This document shows, in pieces, positions 45,952 to 56,254 of a stretch of DNA of 64,000 bases. Below the pieces are notes generated by a model, which was not told the origin of the DNA, did no database searches, and was given only the letters and a program-made list of their open reading frames with translations. The DNA lies in contig RPFO01000264.1 of the NCBI GenBank assembly GCA_009746045.1, positions 558,001 to 622,000 on the forward strand, read 5' to 3'. The stretch is from Mesostigma viride (Eukaryota; Streptophyta; Mesostigmatophyceae; Mesostigmatales; Mesostigmataceae). The position numbers and the translations under genes were made by a program. How positions within the stretch are numbered: position 1 is the stretch's first letter; each line of letters begins with the position of its first letter.

Positions 45952-46185
45952 TTAGTCGATATCTGCACCCTCACTCTGAAGGTATTGCAGGTAAGAACCA
46001 ATCAGGGTATTCAGGATCACAAAATCAAGGGGACACTCCCCCTGTGGTGAATCATACGTATCCCTAATTATCTCAATAATCCAACGCCTTGCCTGTACTG
46101 GATTGATGGCCACAGTAGCTCTCCTGCCTTGGAATTCAAAAGTTACTATAATCAAGTCTATGCTGGGGTGATCAAGCCCAGACAT
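45952..46185 (-). CDS. Small ORF upstream of family B gag, copy 2
   Basis: Identical in translation to the copy at 43539-43772. Confidence 0.4.
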   Translation of the reverse strand: MSGLDHPSIDLIIVTFEFQGRRATVAINPVQARRWIIEIIRDTYDSPQGECPLDFVILNTLIGSYLQYLQSEGADID

Positions 46186-46311
46186 GCCTCATCCAAAAAT
46201 TCCCAAAGAAAGCAGCAGGAAGAGAAATATGGGCCAGCAAAATTCGCAGAGGGCCGGCTTAAGACTTGTCGAGTGGTCAAAAGCGAATCGTAGCTTATGC
46301 AGCCGATACCA

Positions 46312-47013
46312 TGTCAGGAAAATGACCAAAAACTTCTCCTAGCTTGCACAATAAAAGCTGGCTATCGGAGGAAAGTTCCGGTACTTGAAGACCTTTGACC
46401 TTATGGACAAGAATGAGGCGAATTCATTGGTAATAATCGCTTAATCATTGATCCAACATAGTCTAGGCTGCGGCCATGGGGCGGCCAGCTGCCATAGCTT
46501 AGCATATCAAGGCTTACAGGACAAATTGCCAGAGCAACATTATGTGGAAAAAGCACACCGTCCCTATAGCCGTCGATTTAGGAAAAAATCTACGGCACAG
46601 TTAGGGTGCAGGCCAGCCGCCACACAAAACGTGGGTGGCTTGCATCAACACAGACATGATGCGTTGGGTCACTAGTATGCAAGTACAAGGACATTGCGCC
46701 TCCAGGGCAGCACTTAGTGAAAAAGGGTCGGCGCGAAGCGCGGATCCTGGCAAATTTGTCCGACGGCTACAGTACCGGCAGGACAGTGCTCGGTACGGTA
46801 CGGATGGCAGCAAACAGTGCTGGAAATATATTGAGTGCCGATTTATACTACATCGGACTTTGACCAAGTGGACTGAAAATATAAGTATCGTCTGAAAAAG
46901 ATTCCGTCACACTAGTACAGATTCATCTACGCGTAAGCGTCTCGGCCATATATTGTAAGTCGGCCGTAACTGTTCAGCGTAAGAAAGCCATCGGACAGAA
47001 TATAATTCTAACA
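46312..47013 (-). repeat. Family B LTR 3
   Basis: 702 bp, differs from LTR 2 at a few positions (for example AATTTGTCC versus AATTTTTCC). Confidence 0.9.
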
Positions 47014-47192
47014 CACCCCCTTGGTCGATGGCTGAAGCTGACGGGCAAAATATAAAACAAACACACCCCCTTGCCCAAAGAGAAGACACGGCAAGTCTAT
47101 AACTAGGGGGGTACAGGACACCCCGGGGCCCATAAGACCATCACAGGTCAGACTCGCCAGATTAACTCAAACAGGACAGAGGAGATAAAACT

Positions 47193-48107
47193 TTACAGCT
47201 GGGTAGCTAAGTCATCAGTGGCCTCGGCCATTGTGTTAAAACAGAAACCAGGTGGAACGGCTCCAGCCTCCTGAGTGAGGTGTGCCTTGTCCTGGTTGTC
47301 ACGCGGCCGGAGGTTGGGATACTTGCGGTAACAGGTCTCCTGGAGATGCCCAGGCCGACGGCAGAAGGTGCACCGCTTCTTACCACCCCCTGAGGAAGTA
47401 GCGTACGCGGTGCCCTCGGTGTGGGTAGCAGGGTCCACGGGCTTGTTGGTAGGTTTGGCAGAGGGATCCCGGGGCGTCAGCAGGTCGTCAATCTCAAATA
47501 CTAGGTCGATCACGGATCTGGTGGAGGGTCATGCCAGGTGTGCGGCGGTCGGCCATGGCCGCGCGGTGCGCGGTCGACAGCCCAGCCAGAAGGCAGTCCT
47601 TCCACTCATCCCAGGTAACCATAACGCCCGCGTCCTCCAGGTCCTGTTTCATCATCATACCACGGGACCAGTACTTCGGTGCAGTCTCATTCTGCAGGAT
47701 GGCAATCTGGTATAGTTGACGCTTCTTTTCCAGCTTATACGACTCGGTCAAATACGGCTGGCGAATGGTGGACTTTAAATGCTTATAGACGGCGCTTACA
47801 GTAGGGGGGTCAACAGTGCGGGCCTCGCGGATGGCCTGTCCCTTTTAAGAATAGCAAGCAAGGTGGATCGCAGAAGCTTGTCGGCCGCCTTGACGTGCTC
47901 CAGGGACATATCAGCACTACCATCTAACACCCCCAGCACCCCCTGGGCATCACAGGACGCCTCCAGTATTGCCTCAAGCTCGACCCAACCCGCAAAGTCG
48001 TTGCATGGATCAAAACGTGTCACATTCCGGAGAGATGGCTGTACGGCTCTGGCACCCACCACCATAGGACGCTCGCCAGGGTCACGAGACGCAGTTGCCC
48101 GCGACAT
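47193..48107 (-). pseudogene. Family B Gag, copy 3 (frameshifted)
   Basis: Same three-frame structure (47796-48107, 47494-47751, 47193-47513), virtually identical to copy 2. Confidence 0.78.
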
Positions 48108-48364
48108 GGTTCAGCTCTCCACAAAGTAGTCGCCACACCAGTACAGTGTAGTTGCAGCAGAAAGGATAGCTCCAGAAAAAGGTGGGACGCAGCAAACGTG
48201 ACCACAACTCGGATTAAGACCAGTGACAGGGCAGGCCAGGCACCAAAAGTCACACTGGATAAGGAAATAGCCGAGTGCTGCACAGTAGCAACGCGTCACT
48301 GAGTCGCAAACAGGAGCATGCACAGTAGGAGTGCTCACAAAATACCAACAAATGGTCTCGTTGC

Positions 48365-48598
48365 TTAGTCGATATCTGCACCCTCACTCTGAAGGTATTG
48401 CAGGTAAGAACCAATCAGGGTATTCAGGATCACAAAATCAAGGGGACACTCCCCCTGTGGTGAATCATACGTATCCCTAATTATCTCAATAATCCAACGC
48501 CTTGCCTGTACTGCATTGATGGCCACAGTAGCTCTCCTGCCTTGGAATTCAAAAGTTACTATAATCAAGTCTATGCTGGGGTGATCAAGCCCAGACAT
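48365..48598 (-). CDS. Small ORF upstream of family B gag, copy 3
   Basis: Same as the other two except one Pro to Ala change (AINAVQARRW). Confidence 0.4.
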   Translation of the reverse strand: MSGLDHPSIDLIIVTFEFQGRRATVAINAVQARRWIIEIIRDTYDSPQGECPLDFVILNTLIGSYLQYLQSEGADID

Positions 48599-48724
48599 GC
48601 CTCATCCAAAAATTCCCAAAGAAAGCAGCAGGAAGAGAAATATGGGCCAGCAAAATTCGCAGAGGGCCGGCTTAAGACTTGTCGAGTGGTCAAAAGCGAA
48701 TCGTAGCTTATGCAGCCGATACCA

Positions 48725-49426
48725 TGTCAGGAAAATGACCAAAAACTTCTCCTAGCTTGCACAATAAAAGCTGGCTATCGGAGGAAAGTTCCGGTACTTG
48801 AAGACCTTTGACCTTATGGACAAGAATGAGGCGAATTCATTGGTAATAATCGCTTAATCATTGATCCAACATAGTCTAGGCTGCGGCCATGGGGCGGCCA
48901 GCTGCCATAGCTTAGCATATCAAGGCTTACAGGACAAATTGCCAGAGCAACATTATGTGGAAAAAGCACACCGTCCCTATAGCCGTCGATTTAGGAAAAA
49001 ATCTACGGCACAGTTAGGGTGCAGGCCAGCCGCCACACAAAACGTGGGTGGCTTGCATCAACACAGACATGATGCGTTGGGTCACTAGTATGCAAGTACA
49101 AGGACATTGCGCCTCCAGGGCAGCACTTAGTGAAAAAGGGTCGGCGCGAAGCGCGGATCCTGGCAAATTTGTCCGACGGCTACAGTACCGGCAGGACAGT
49201 GCTCGGTACGGTACGGATGGCAGCAAACAGTGCTGGAAATATATTGAGTGCCGATTTATACTACATCGGACTTTGACCAAGTGGACTGAAAATATAAGTA
49301 TCGTCTGAAAAAGATTCCGTCACACTAGTACAGATTCATCTACGCGCAAGCGTCTCGGCCATATATTGTAAGTCGGCCGTAACTGTTCAGCGTAAGAAAG
49401 CCATCGGACAGAATATAATTCTAACA
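48725..49426 (-). repeat. Family B LTR 4
   Basis: 702 bp, outer right copy, followed directly by the duplicated target GTGTG. One visible difference is ACGCGCAAG versus ACGCGTAAG. Confidence 0.9.
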
Positions 49427-49570
49427 GTGTGCTCACCCTACTAGCATACAGACGGCCGTGTTGCCATCTGGTAGACATGTCTGTGTTATTCCACCGTATA
49501 GAGCTAGCACACATATTGTAATAAATTTGATGTTTTGTGGTGATGCATGCAAAGCAAGGCAAGGCCAGAA

Positions 49571-49818
49571 ATGGATGGATGGATGGATAGATGGATGGAT
49601 GGATGGATGGATGGATGGATGGATGGATGGATGGATGGATGGATGGATGGATGGATGGATGGATGGATGGATGGATGGATGGATGGATGGATGGATGGAT
49701 GGATGGATGGATGGATGGATGGATGGATGGATGGATGGATGGATGGATGGATGGATGGATGGATGGATGGATGGATGGATGGATGGATGGATGGATGGAT
49801 GGATGGATGGATGGATGG

Positions 49819-49854
<36 letters not shown>

Positions 49855-49992
49855 ATGGATGGATGGATGGATGGATGGATGGATGGATGGATGGATGGAT
49901 GGATGGATGGATGGATGGATGGATGGATGGATGGATGGATGGATGGATGGATGGATGGATGGATGGATGGATGGATGGATGGATGGATGGAT
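49571..49992. repeat. (GGAT)n tetranucleotide array
   Basis: About 420 bp of ATGG units with two visible interruptions (GATAGATGG near 49587, GGACGG near 49826). It starts exactly where the paralogous segment at 41160 reads AGAAATGGATTTGG, so the array grew from an ATGGAT seed. The Met-Asp-Gly-Trp frames are artefacts. Confidence 0.97.
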
Positions 49993-50092
49993 ACATTTCT
50001 CGTTTTTGGTCCATTGGAGTTCCTTCCCACCAAGAGAAACATTTATTTTACATTTTTGTGTGCTAGGCTTTATACGGACAGCCTATACCACC

Positions 50093-50440
50093 AGTTAAAG
50101 CCCGACCGGCTCAGCTATGGCGGTCGGTCACGTTGAGCTTGGGATAAGGTGAACACAGAGAACTGCTGTCGGAGCTGACCAACCACTGGTTTATGTCTTA
50201 GCCAGCAAAGCCTATCCGGTTAGCCGTAACCGTAGGACAAGCTAGCCGTCCGTACTGACCCGGATAAGGCCCCGGACTGGGGCCTAGGTGGCGCCGGCCC
50301 TAGTAGGCGCCGCCCTTAGACCGGTCGCCCGCATCGGACCGCCGGATTATAGCCGGCGGCTGAGCGGACGCTAGCGGAAGGCGTGCGGACGGACATGGGG
50401 AACTCAGAGCCAGATCCTAGGGCTCTAGAGTTACTCAACT
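50093..50440 (-). repeat. Copy 1 3' LTR
   Basis: 348 bp, about 98% identical by eye to 55905-56249; a 3-nt indel (CCTAGTAGGCG versus CCTAGGCG) explains the length difference. Plus strand starts AGTTAAAGCCCGACC and ends GTTACTCAACT. Confidence 0.88.
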
Positions 50441-50760
50441 CCGACATACTCTTTTGTTCTTTGATTAATTATCAAAATAATTACATCAAATGCAGACCAT
50501 ACAAAACCCTCTAAGGTAGGGAACTCAAGGGGGCCTCAAGGCCGTCAAAATCACCACGGTATCGACCCGCGCCCTTGTGATCACACATGAATAGTGATGT
50601 AATAAGTAGCGAGAAAAAAACAACTATGCCACCAGACAAAAGGTGACCCATTTATTAGGACCAGTGACCCGCCGACGGGCCCAAGGCACCGTCCAACGTG
50701 GCTAGGGTATGGTCAGGACAAGCAAAAAAACTACCACCATGATATTCGTGAATGCTAGCA

Positions 50761-50814
50761 ACACAGGGTGAGTTATGGCTGTATTCATAAAGCGCCCGAG
50801 CCGTAACCCTGTGT
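50761..50814 (-). promoter_or_regulatory. Stem-loop after pol stop with leader complement in the loop, copy 1
   Basis: Starts 3 nt after the pol stop (50818-50820, minus strand). The stem pairs ACACAGGG with CCCTGTGT, then TTA with TAA and GGCT with AGCC; the 18-nt loop contains TTTATGAATAC. With the adjoining A this is the exact complement of the first 12 nt after the 5' LTR (55893-55904). The same structure is in copy 2. Confidence 0.7.
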
Positions 50815-50817
50815 GGC

Positions 50818-53165
50818 TCACGGGTGTTGCATCGTCATGCGCTTGCGCAACACTGCGTACTGCGGGGCAGCCTCCCGCGCCTCCTTGGTGAGTGCATCCG
50901 CGGGATTGAGTTCATCCGCGATGTGCTGGAGACGCGTGACGCAGGAGGCCGCCTCAGCGAGTACGAGGTAATCAACGTCCTGTGACCGCGCATAGGGATT
51001 GTCAAGGAAGGCCAAACAACTTTGTGAGTCAGTGTGCACCGTGCTAGTCCAGTGAAGAGTGAACCCACACGAGCCAAATACCCAACCCAGCAAGTACCGC
51101 AGCCACATGCCATGTGAGATAGCTGAAACAATGCCCCGGCATTCAGCCGTGTTGGGGCTAGTGGCAATGCGGCTGTGCAAGCGCGAGTACCAATCTAACA
51201 ACATGCCAGGCTGTCCCTCATTGCTAATAAAGAACAGTGCCCCCATGCGGGCCCGCACTTGGCTGACTGTGCGCGTCTCTAGATTAGCATCCGTCACTAT
51301 CTCGAGGTGCACCGGCTGTGAGCAATCGAGCCCACGAAGCACAATGCCGGGCGTCATGGCCAGCTGCCGCCGAACATGAATGGACCCTAGTCCTTCCAGC
51401 ACATCATCGGGCAGGCGAGCGAGCACCGCCAAATCAGGTGCCACCGTGTCCGCCAACCACCCGAGCTTGCCCTTAACCGAGGGCCCATGGGTTGCCAACA
51501 GCGGGGACGGGAGGTCGGCCAGCAGGTCAACCACATAGTTGCGGCTATCCTGCATGTGCATGACCCATTCGCCAGAACGCGAATCCCGCTGCAACGTAGA
51601 CTGCACGCCGCAAAACACCACGGGTTTACCCTCCTCATGATCCACCGCCCTGCCCAGGGGAAACTTAGCCGCCACTGCAGCAAGAAACTGGGTAGCAAAG
51701 GTGCGAGGTGCCACCAGCTTGAAGTCATCGCCATGCCACACGAAGAGGGCTGGCTCGCCAGGGACGCCGGTGGGGACCACAAAGAAGTTAGGATCCGCGC
51801 GATGGTACGTGGCCCCTAAGCTCTGCAAGACCTCCTCCGCGGAAATGCGGAAGATGATGGGAGAGCTCTGCAGCCCCTCCACCCCTGTCAACAGCTCGAT
51901 ATACTCGCTGCCAATGGTGCCATCCTGCCAGACCACCGGGACCTTCACCACGTAGCGGGTGCCTTGCCATGTTTGCTGCGCGACCCCAGCGTCGCTGTGG
52001 AGGAATGCCCGCTGAAAGTCACCGCACCACATCCCGTAGTCCTTGCCCGCGTTCCGCTTGCCCAAGTAGATGACCGTCAGTAGCCGATGCGAAACATGGT
52101 TGAGCCCAGGGGTATAAAGATCCTTGGCATCCAGCGGGGAGGACCCCTTCGTCTCCGTGACCACGGGCCTTACCCGGAACACCACCGAAGAGTTGGTCTC
52201 GTCCGGCTTGTAGGTGAGCACGAACTTCAACCGCAACCGCGTGGCCCCGGCTGGCACACTCTCCAATCCTCGGTAGACCTCGCGCTCTCGCCACTGCTCC
52301 TTGGCTCGAATGAACGCGTCGCGCCACAAAGCAAACTTGAGAGGATCTTGACAGTCCAGGACAAGTTGCTCCCACGTCACAGGGCTATCCGCCGCCAGTG
52401 AGTGTGAGTGGAGGCCGAAGCTGCGCGGGTGCCAATCCTGAGGCTGAATGATGGACTGGACGAGCGGCGGTGTGGAAAACGCCGCCATCGGTAAGCGCCG
52501 CACGACGCCGGGCTGCCCGACCACCACCCCCAATGGAGCGTGGTACTCGCGAAGCGGGATGCTGCCCACCCCCGCGACTGACAGCAAGTCAGCGGACACT
52601 GAGAACCCCGGGTATGATACGAAAGGTTCGCCCAGCAAGGCCACATCCTCGTAGCCATCCACGACGTGAAACGGCGTGTCAATGCCCAACACCGGCAGCA
52701 CCACCATCCCGGTAACTTGATATGCCGAAGTGCCTGCAAAGTCGGTCACCGATTTGTACGGCGACTCTAGCACTGGATACAGGGTGGCTGCCCGACGAGA
52801 GATAATAGACACGGATGCTTGCGTGTCCACAGCCACCAGCTGCCACGGTCTACACGTAGGAAACAAGGCTGACTTAACCGGCCTGACCCCCTGTGAGAGA
52901 GTTTTGACCTGAGCCACCCCTGATGCAGCTTTCGCTTTAAGCGCCTGAGCACGCCACAAGGCCGTGACCGTTGAAGCCAGGTCCCTAGGTGGGCGAGGCG
53001 CATGGGCAGGACCCTGACCCTCCGGCGAGGCCACGCTAGGCGGGCCTCCCACATTATCCGTGGCTAGCACAGGAGGTGAGTCACTACGTGCACTAGGTCC
53101 CGTCAAACCCACCCCATCCTCATCCCACCCATCCACGGGGTCATATTGGGGCCCAGGGGAGGGGG
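50818..53165 (-). CDS. Protease-like, reverse transcriptase and RNase H polyprotein (copy 1)
   Basis: Intact frame, entered by a -1 shift at 53160-53166 (first in-frame start-like codon is only GTG 53136). Counting from there: a retropepsin-like domain with VAVDTQASVSIIS (D104, Gln in place of the usual Gly) and ALLGEPF (167-172); copia-type RT from about 250 (TWEQLVLDCQDPLKFALWRDA), motif A Asp 373 (WCGDFQRAFLH), catalytic WHGDDF at 467-472; RNase H with D616, E665, D703 and D747 (ELNPADALTK). RT and RNase H keep all catalytic acids, so this copy may encode active polymerase. Length and end fit Ty1/copia. Confidence 0.87.
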
Positions 53166-54123
53166 GGGTGTAGCTGTGTCTGCCCCTGGGAGCGACCCGT
53201 GGGGTACCACCTCAGATGCTACGACAGGCGCATTATCCTTCACTACCCACCCCAGTGCCCTGTTGGCTGCCAGCTCACTCTCCATGCTATCCCCTTGCTT
53301 ATAGCCTGCCACCGATGCCCATGGTACCCTATACACCCGATCATTCCACTCTATGTCTATGACCCGCAGCGGCCAGTCTAACTTTGTGATGGCCCCAGGC
53401 CCCTGCATGGTGCCCCGTTTGCCGCTGGGCGAGCTCTCCTTGTGGAACATGACCAACTGCCCGACCTCAAAAGCGCTAGACAAATCAGGCAGCGTGGCAT
53501 CCTTGAGCCGCAGCTTGGCGGCGGTATCCTGTAGATGCTGTTGGTATGCCTCTACTACCTCGGGTGAGTAGGTGCCCGCTGACAGCCCCCGAGGCGTGAC
53601 TAGCCCAAAGCCCTTGACATCAAGCACGTGCCTATGGTTGCACACATGCATGAGCTCCTTGCACCACGCCGTCTTGACCGCGTAGGATTTGCCATGTGGG
53701 TTATCCTGTCGCTTGGCTGCCACAGTCTTGACATAGCTTACAGTGCGATCTATCATGCCCATATTGCCGTGATCCTCACGCCCCACGATGACCACGGCCT
53801 CCATCCCCGGCAAACCTTGCACACAGCGGAACTGCTGGTCTAGCATGAGCTCCACTACGGGATGAAAGAAAGCCAGGCTGATCTTGATAGCCCTGTGCAG
53901 GTCAGCCTCAAACATGTGAGGCAGCGGCTCAATGTAGGTGGCCTTGCTGAACCTATCCTTGACTATGAAATAGGTGTCCCCCCCTTCCATGTGCATGACA
54001 TCCCCCACAAGGTACCCTCGCTCCAAGGGTGGAGTCTTGGCATGCCGCCTACGCGACTTCTTCCTGATCTTGATGCAGGCAGGACACTGAGCACGCACAT
54101 TCTTCAGCTCGTTGTATAAAGGT
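53103..54123 (-). pseudogene. Integrase region of copy 1 (separated by a 1-nt loss)
   Basis: Continues the gag frame after a G-run that has four G here and five in copy 2 (61483-61487). Shows CPAC of the HHCC finger, then the core: VGDVMHMEGGDTYFIVKDRF, LMLDQQF, HGNMGMIDRTV, and a C-terminal part resembling copia integrase tails (MQGPGAITKLDWP). The frame stops 34 nt past the GTG of the next ORF. See the copy 2 entry for the catalytic residues. Confidence 0.82.
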
Positions 54124-55885
54124 GCCCCAACATGTGTGCCCCCTCTACCTCGGCTTGGGCCTCATGCCCGTATGCACGGTGCATCTGGTATGCTAACAGT
54201 TTCAGGGTGACAGCCTGAGGTGCAGTGGCATTGTCAGGATTCTCAACAGGTGGGGTGACTACTGGGGTAGTGACATTGGCTAACTGGGCAGCTTCAGAGG
54301 CTGCACGAAAGGCCGCCCGTGTGAGCACCTTGCCAATGTGAAGATCCACACTAGGGTGGTGTGTACCGAGAACATCTGCCCGCCCAGCATTCTCTTGCAC
54401 TGTCACAACATTCCTCATAGGCCCAACCGCCCCAGTATCTAGCTGGGGTGCTGCAGTAGTGCTTGGTCGCTCGGCGTTGTACACACCCGACCTAGAAGAC
54501 ACCACATTGCTTAGGTCACGCATTGTAGACCCGTGCTCAGGAAGCACGTGATCCTGGCGCGACAGAGCCAGAGCAGCATCAACGGATTGCGTGAGCACAT
54601 CACGGAATGAGACAGAGGATGCAGTCACGTTGCTTTTAGGAACGACGTCAGGCTCTACGACGGCCCGGTTCAGCGTGACGCATTGAGCAAAAGAAGGGGT
54701 ATCGAGCGTGCTCTCACCTGACTTTCGTGCTGCCCGTCGCTCTGCCCACTCCTCGCGTGTGCCGTGGACGACGATGCGCTTGGCCTTGCACGCCTCCACG
54801 CTGTGACCACGCAGAACGTCGTGGCACTTGCGGCAAAGGTTGTCCTCGAGCTCCAGGTCCGGGCGAACTCGGCAGTCATCCCGGACATGGCGACGTCCGA
54901 AGCAGCGCTCACAGCGTTGCTTGCGGTCAGTAGACGCCCCCTGCTGCCGCTTGGCCGGGGGATGATCACCCTGCTTGGCGTCGCCACCATGCCCGCGCTT
55001 GCGCCCTCGCTGGCCCCCGTTGTTGCCGTGGCCGACGACCTTTTTCAGGATGGCCGTAAGCTCCGACCGCGTAATTGGAGCCTCTGCGCCTGAAGAAGAA
55101 GACGCGCCGGCATCCACCTTGCGCAGGGATGGCAGAGCAGCCGAGGCAGCCGGCTTGGACTGCGCACTCTTGAAGCATGAGATCAAATACAGCATGCCCT
55201 CGTCGAAACTGACGGCACTCTTCTTTTTGAGTTCCGTCGCTATGGTCAGATGCACATCCGACGAGAGGTCGCATTTCTTGAGAAATCGATTGCACAGGAA
55301 AATGGGCTTGAGAGTATCTAGCAGCTTGTGCTTGTGCACGAAGACCTGGAAATCACGTGCAGCCCCGGGCAAATTTGCCTTATTAACTGCATAGCCCTCG
55401 AAGTCGTTGAAGGCTTGCTCGTCGGCCTCTTCCTTAGACCGCGACAAGTGGGCATCTAGACCGTTGTAAAAAACTTCCCAGGTTTGTTTGTTGTCGTCCG
55501 CAATGCGAACTAGATTGGCAATGTTTGGGTGCTTTGTTGTACTGCAGAATACTGCACGGAACTTGCCAATCAGCTCCGAATCTTTGTCTGCGCGTCCATC
55601 GCGCAGACGCTTGAGAGCAGCTAGAAAATCTGCTGCGTCGTCCGCCGTATAGTCGGCCGGTAGATCAGCGGGCACCTCCGTTTGCTTGAGAGGGCCGCGA
55701 TTTAGTGCATCGTCAGCAGCAAGCATCAGATGCTTGAACTGCTTGGCCAGTTCAGGTTGCGCCACGAGGGTTTGCATCAACCTCGTGGCCTCGTCCGCAC
55801 TAAAGCGTGGCAGGACGGACCCTGCGGCCTCGCCACTTGGCGTATCTGTGTGTTCGCCCGTGCGGCTCCGTGTACCGGAAGCCAT
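54104..55885 (-). CDS. Gag and start of integrase, copy 1
   Basis: ATG 55885, only 19 nt after the 5' LTR. A helical Gag-like region (DADFLAALKRLRDGRADK-type text through about residue 240), a basic Gly/Lys stretch (290-320), then zinc knuckles at 325-338 (CERCFGRRHVRDDC) and 351-366 (CRKC..HSVEAC). A long Ser/Val-rich linker (390-550) follows, without a recognisable protease, then HRAYGH, the two His of the integrase zinc finger. The frame stops early at GHLYTTS because of the lost G near 54124. Confidence 0.85.
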   Translation of the reverse strand: MASGTRSRTGEHTDTPSGEAAGSVLPRFSADEATRLMQTLVAQPELAKQFKHLMLAADDALNRGPLKQTEVPADLPADYTADDAADFLAALKRLRDGRADKDSELIGKFRAVFCSTTKHPNIANLVRIADDNKQTWEVFYNGLDAHLSRSKEEADEQAFNDFEGYAVNKANLPGAARDFQVFVHKHKLLDTLKPIFLCNRFLKKCDLSSDVHLTIATELKKKSAVSFDEGMLYLISCFKSAQSKPAASAALPSLRKVDAGASSSSGAEAPITRSELTAILKKVVGHGNNGGQRGRKRGHGGDAKQGDHPPAKRQQGASTDRKQRCERCFGRRHVRDDCRVRPDLELEDNLCRKCHDVLRGHSVEACKAKRIVVHGTREEWAERRAARKSGESTLDTPSFAQCVTLNRAVVEPDVVPKSNVTASSVSFRDVLTQSVDAALALSRQDHVLPEHGSTMRDLSNVVSSRSGVYNAERPSTTAAPQLDTGAVGPMRNVVTVQENAGRADVLGTHHPSVDLHIGKVLTRAAFRAASEAAQLANVTTPVVTPPVENPDNATAPQAVTLKLLAYQMHRAYGHEAQAEVEGAHMLGHLYTTS

Positions 55886-55904
55886 CGGGATTTTTATGAA
55901 TACA

Positions 55905-56249
55905 AGTTAAAGCCCGACCGGCTCAGCTATGGCGGTCAGTCACGTTGAGCTTGGGATAAGGTGAACACAGAGAACTGCCGTCGGAGCTGGCCCACCACTG
56001 GTTTATGTCTTAGCCAGCAAAGCCTATCCGGTTAGCCGTAACCGTAGGACAAGCTAGCCGTCCGTACTGACCCGGATAAGGCCGCGGACTGGGGCCTAGG
56101 TGGCGCCGGCCCTAGGCGCCGCCCTTAGACCGGTCGCCCGCATCGGACCGCCGGATTATAGCCGGCGGCTGAGCGGACGCTAGCGGAAGGCGTGCGGACG
56201 GACATGGGGAACTCAGAGCCAGATCCTAGGGCTCTAGAGTTACTCAACT
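55905..56249 (-). repeat. Copy 1 5' LTR
   Basis: 345 bp. In element orientation it reads AGTTGAGTAACTC...GGGCTTTAACT and is followed by TGTATTCATAAAAATCCCG, then the gag ATG. No TGG-type primer site. Confidence 0.88.
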
Positions 56250-56254
56250 CCACC

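Larger units (their letters stand above)
41472..49426 (-). mobile_element. Tandem array of a gag-only LTR element, family B (4 LTRs, 3 internals)
   Basis: LTRs at 41472-42175, 43899-44600, 46312-47013 and 48725-49426 alternate with internal regions 42176-43898, 44601-46311 and 47014-48724; the period is 2413 bp for the last two. A single 5-bp target, GTGTG, flanks the whole array (41467-41471 and 49427-49431), so it entered as one insertion and was then amplified by LTR-LTR recombination, or was inserted as a multimer. On the minus strand the LTR reads TGTTAGAATT...CCTGACA, followed by a TGGTATCGG primer site and preceded by a purine tract CAAGGGGGTG. Only Gag-like coding is present. Confidence 0.92.
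50093..56249 (-). mobile_element. Copia-like LTR retrotransposon with atypical gag-INT / PR-RT-RH order, copy 1
   Basis: 6157 bp. LTRs 55905-56249 (5') and 50093-50440 (3') start AGTT and end AACT instead of TG...CA. The 5-bp target CCACC is at 50088-50092 and 56250-56254. A related empty site exists at 56715-56900 (CCTATACCTTACCTTCAAAC). Coding order on the minus strand: gag with two zinc knuckles, HHCC plus integrase core, then in the -1 frame a protease-like domain, RT and RNase H. RNase H at the very end with copia-type motifs and integrase before RT place it near Ty1/copia; the protease-like domain after integrase does not. Only one clear frame break (a G-run near 54124). Confidence 0.88.

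Noticed and set aside
41472-49426. Regular repeats as a CRISPR array
   Set aside because: Units are 2.4 kb with LTR, primer-site and purine-tract structure in a eukaryotic context.
49320-50136. Met-Asp-Gly-Trp and His-Pro-Ser-Ile repeat proteins
   Set aside because: Artefacts of the (GGAT)n array.
54430-54460. LDTGA in the gag linker of the copia-like element as the real protease active site
   Set aside because: The residues after it do not look like a retropepsin, and the nearby LG motif is only about 20 residues away, too short for the fold.
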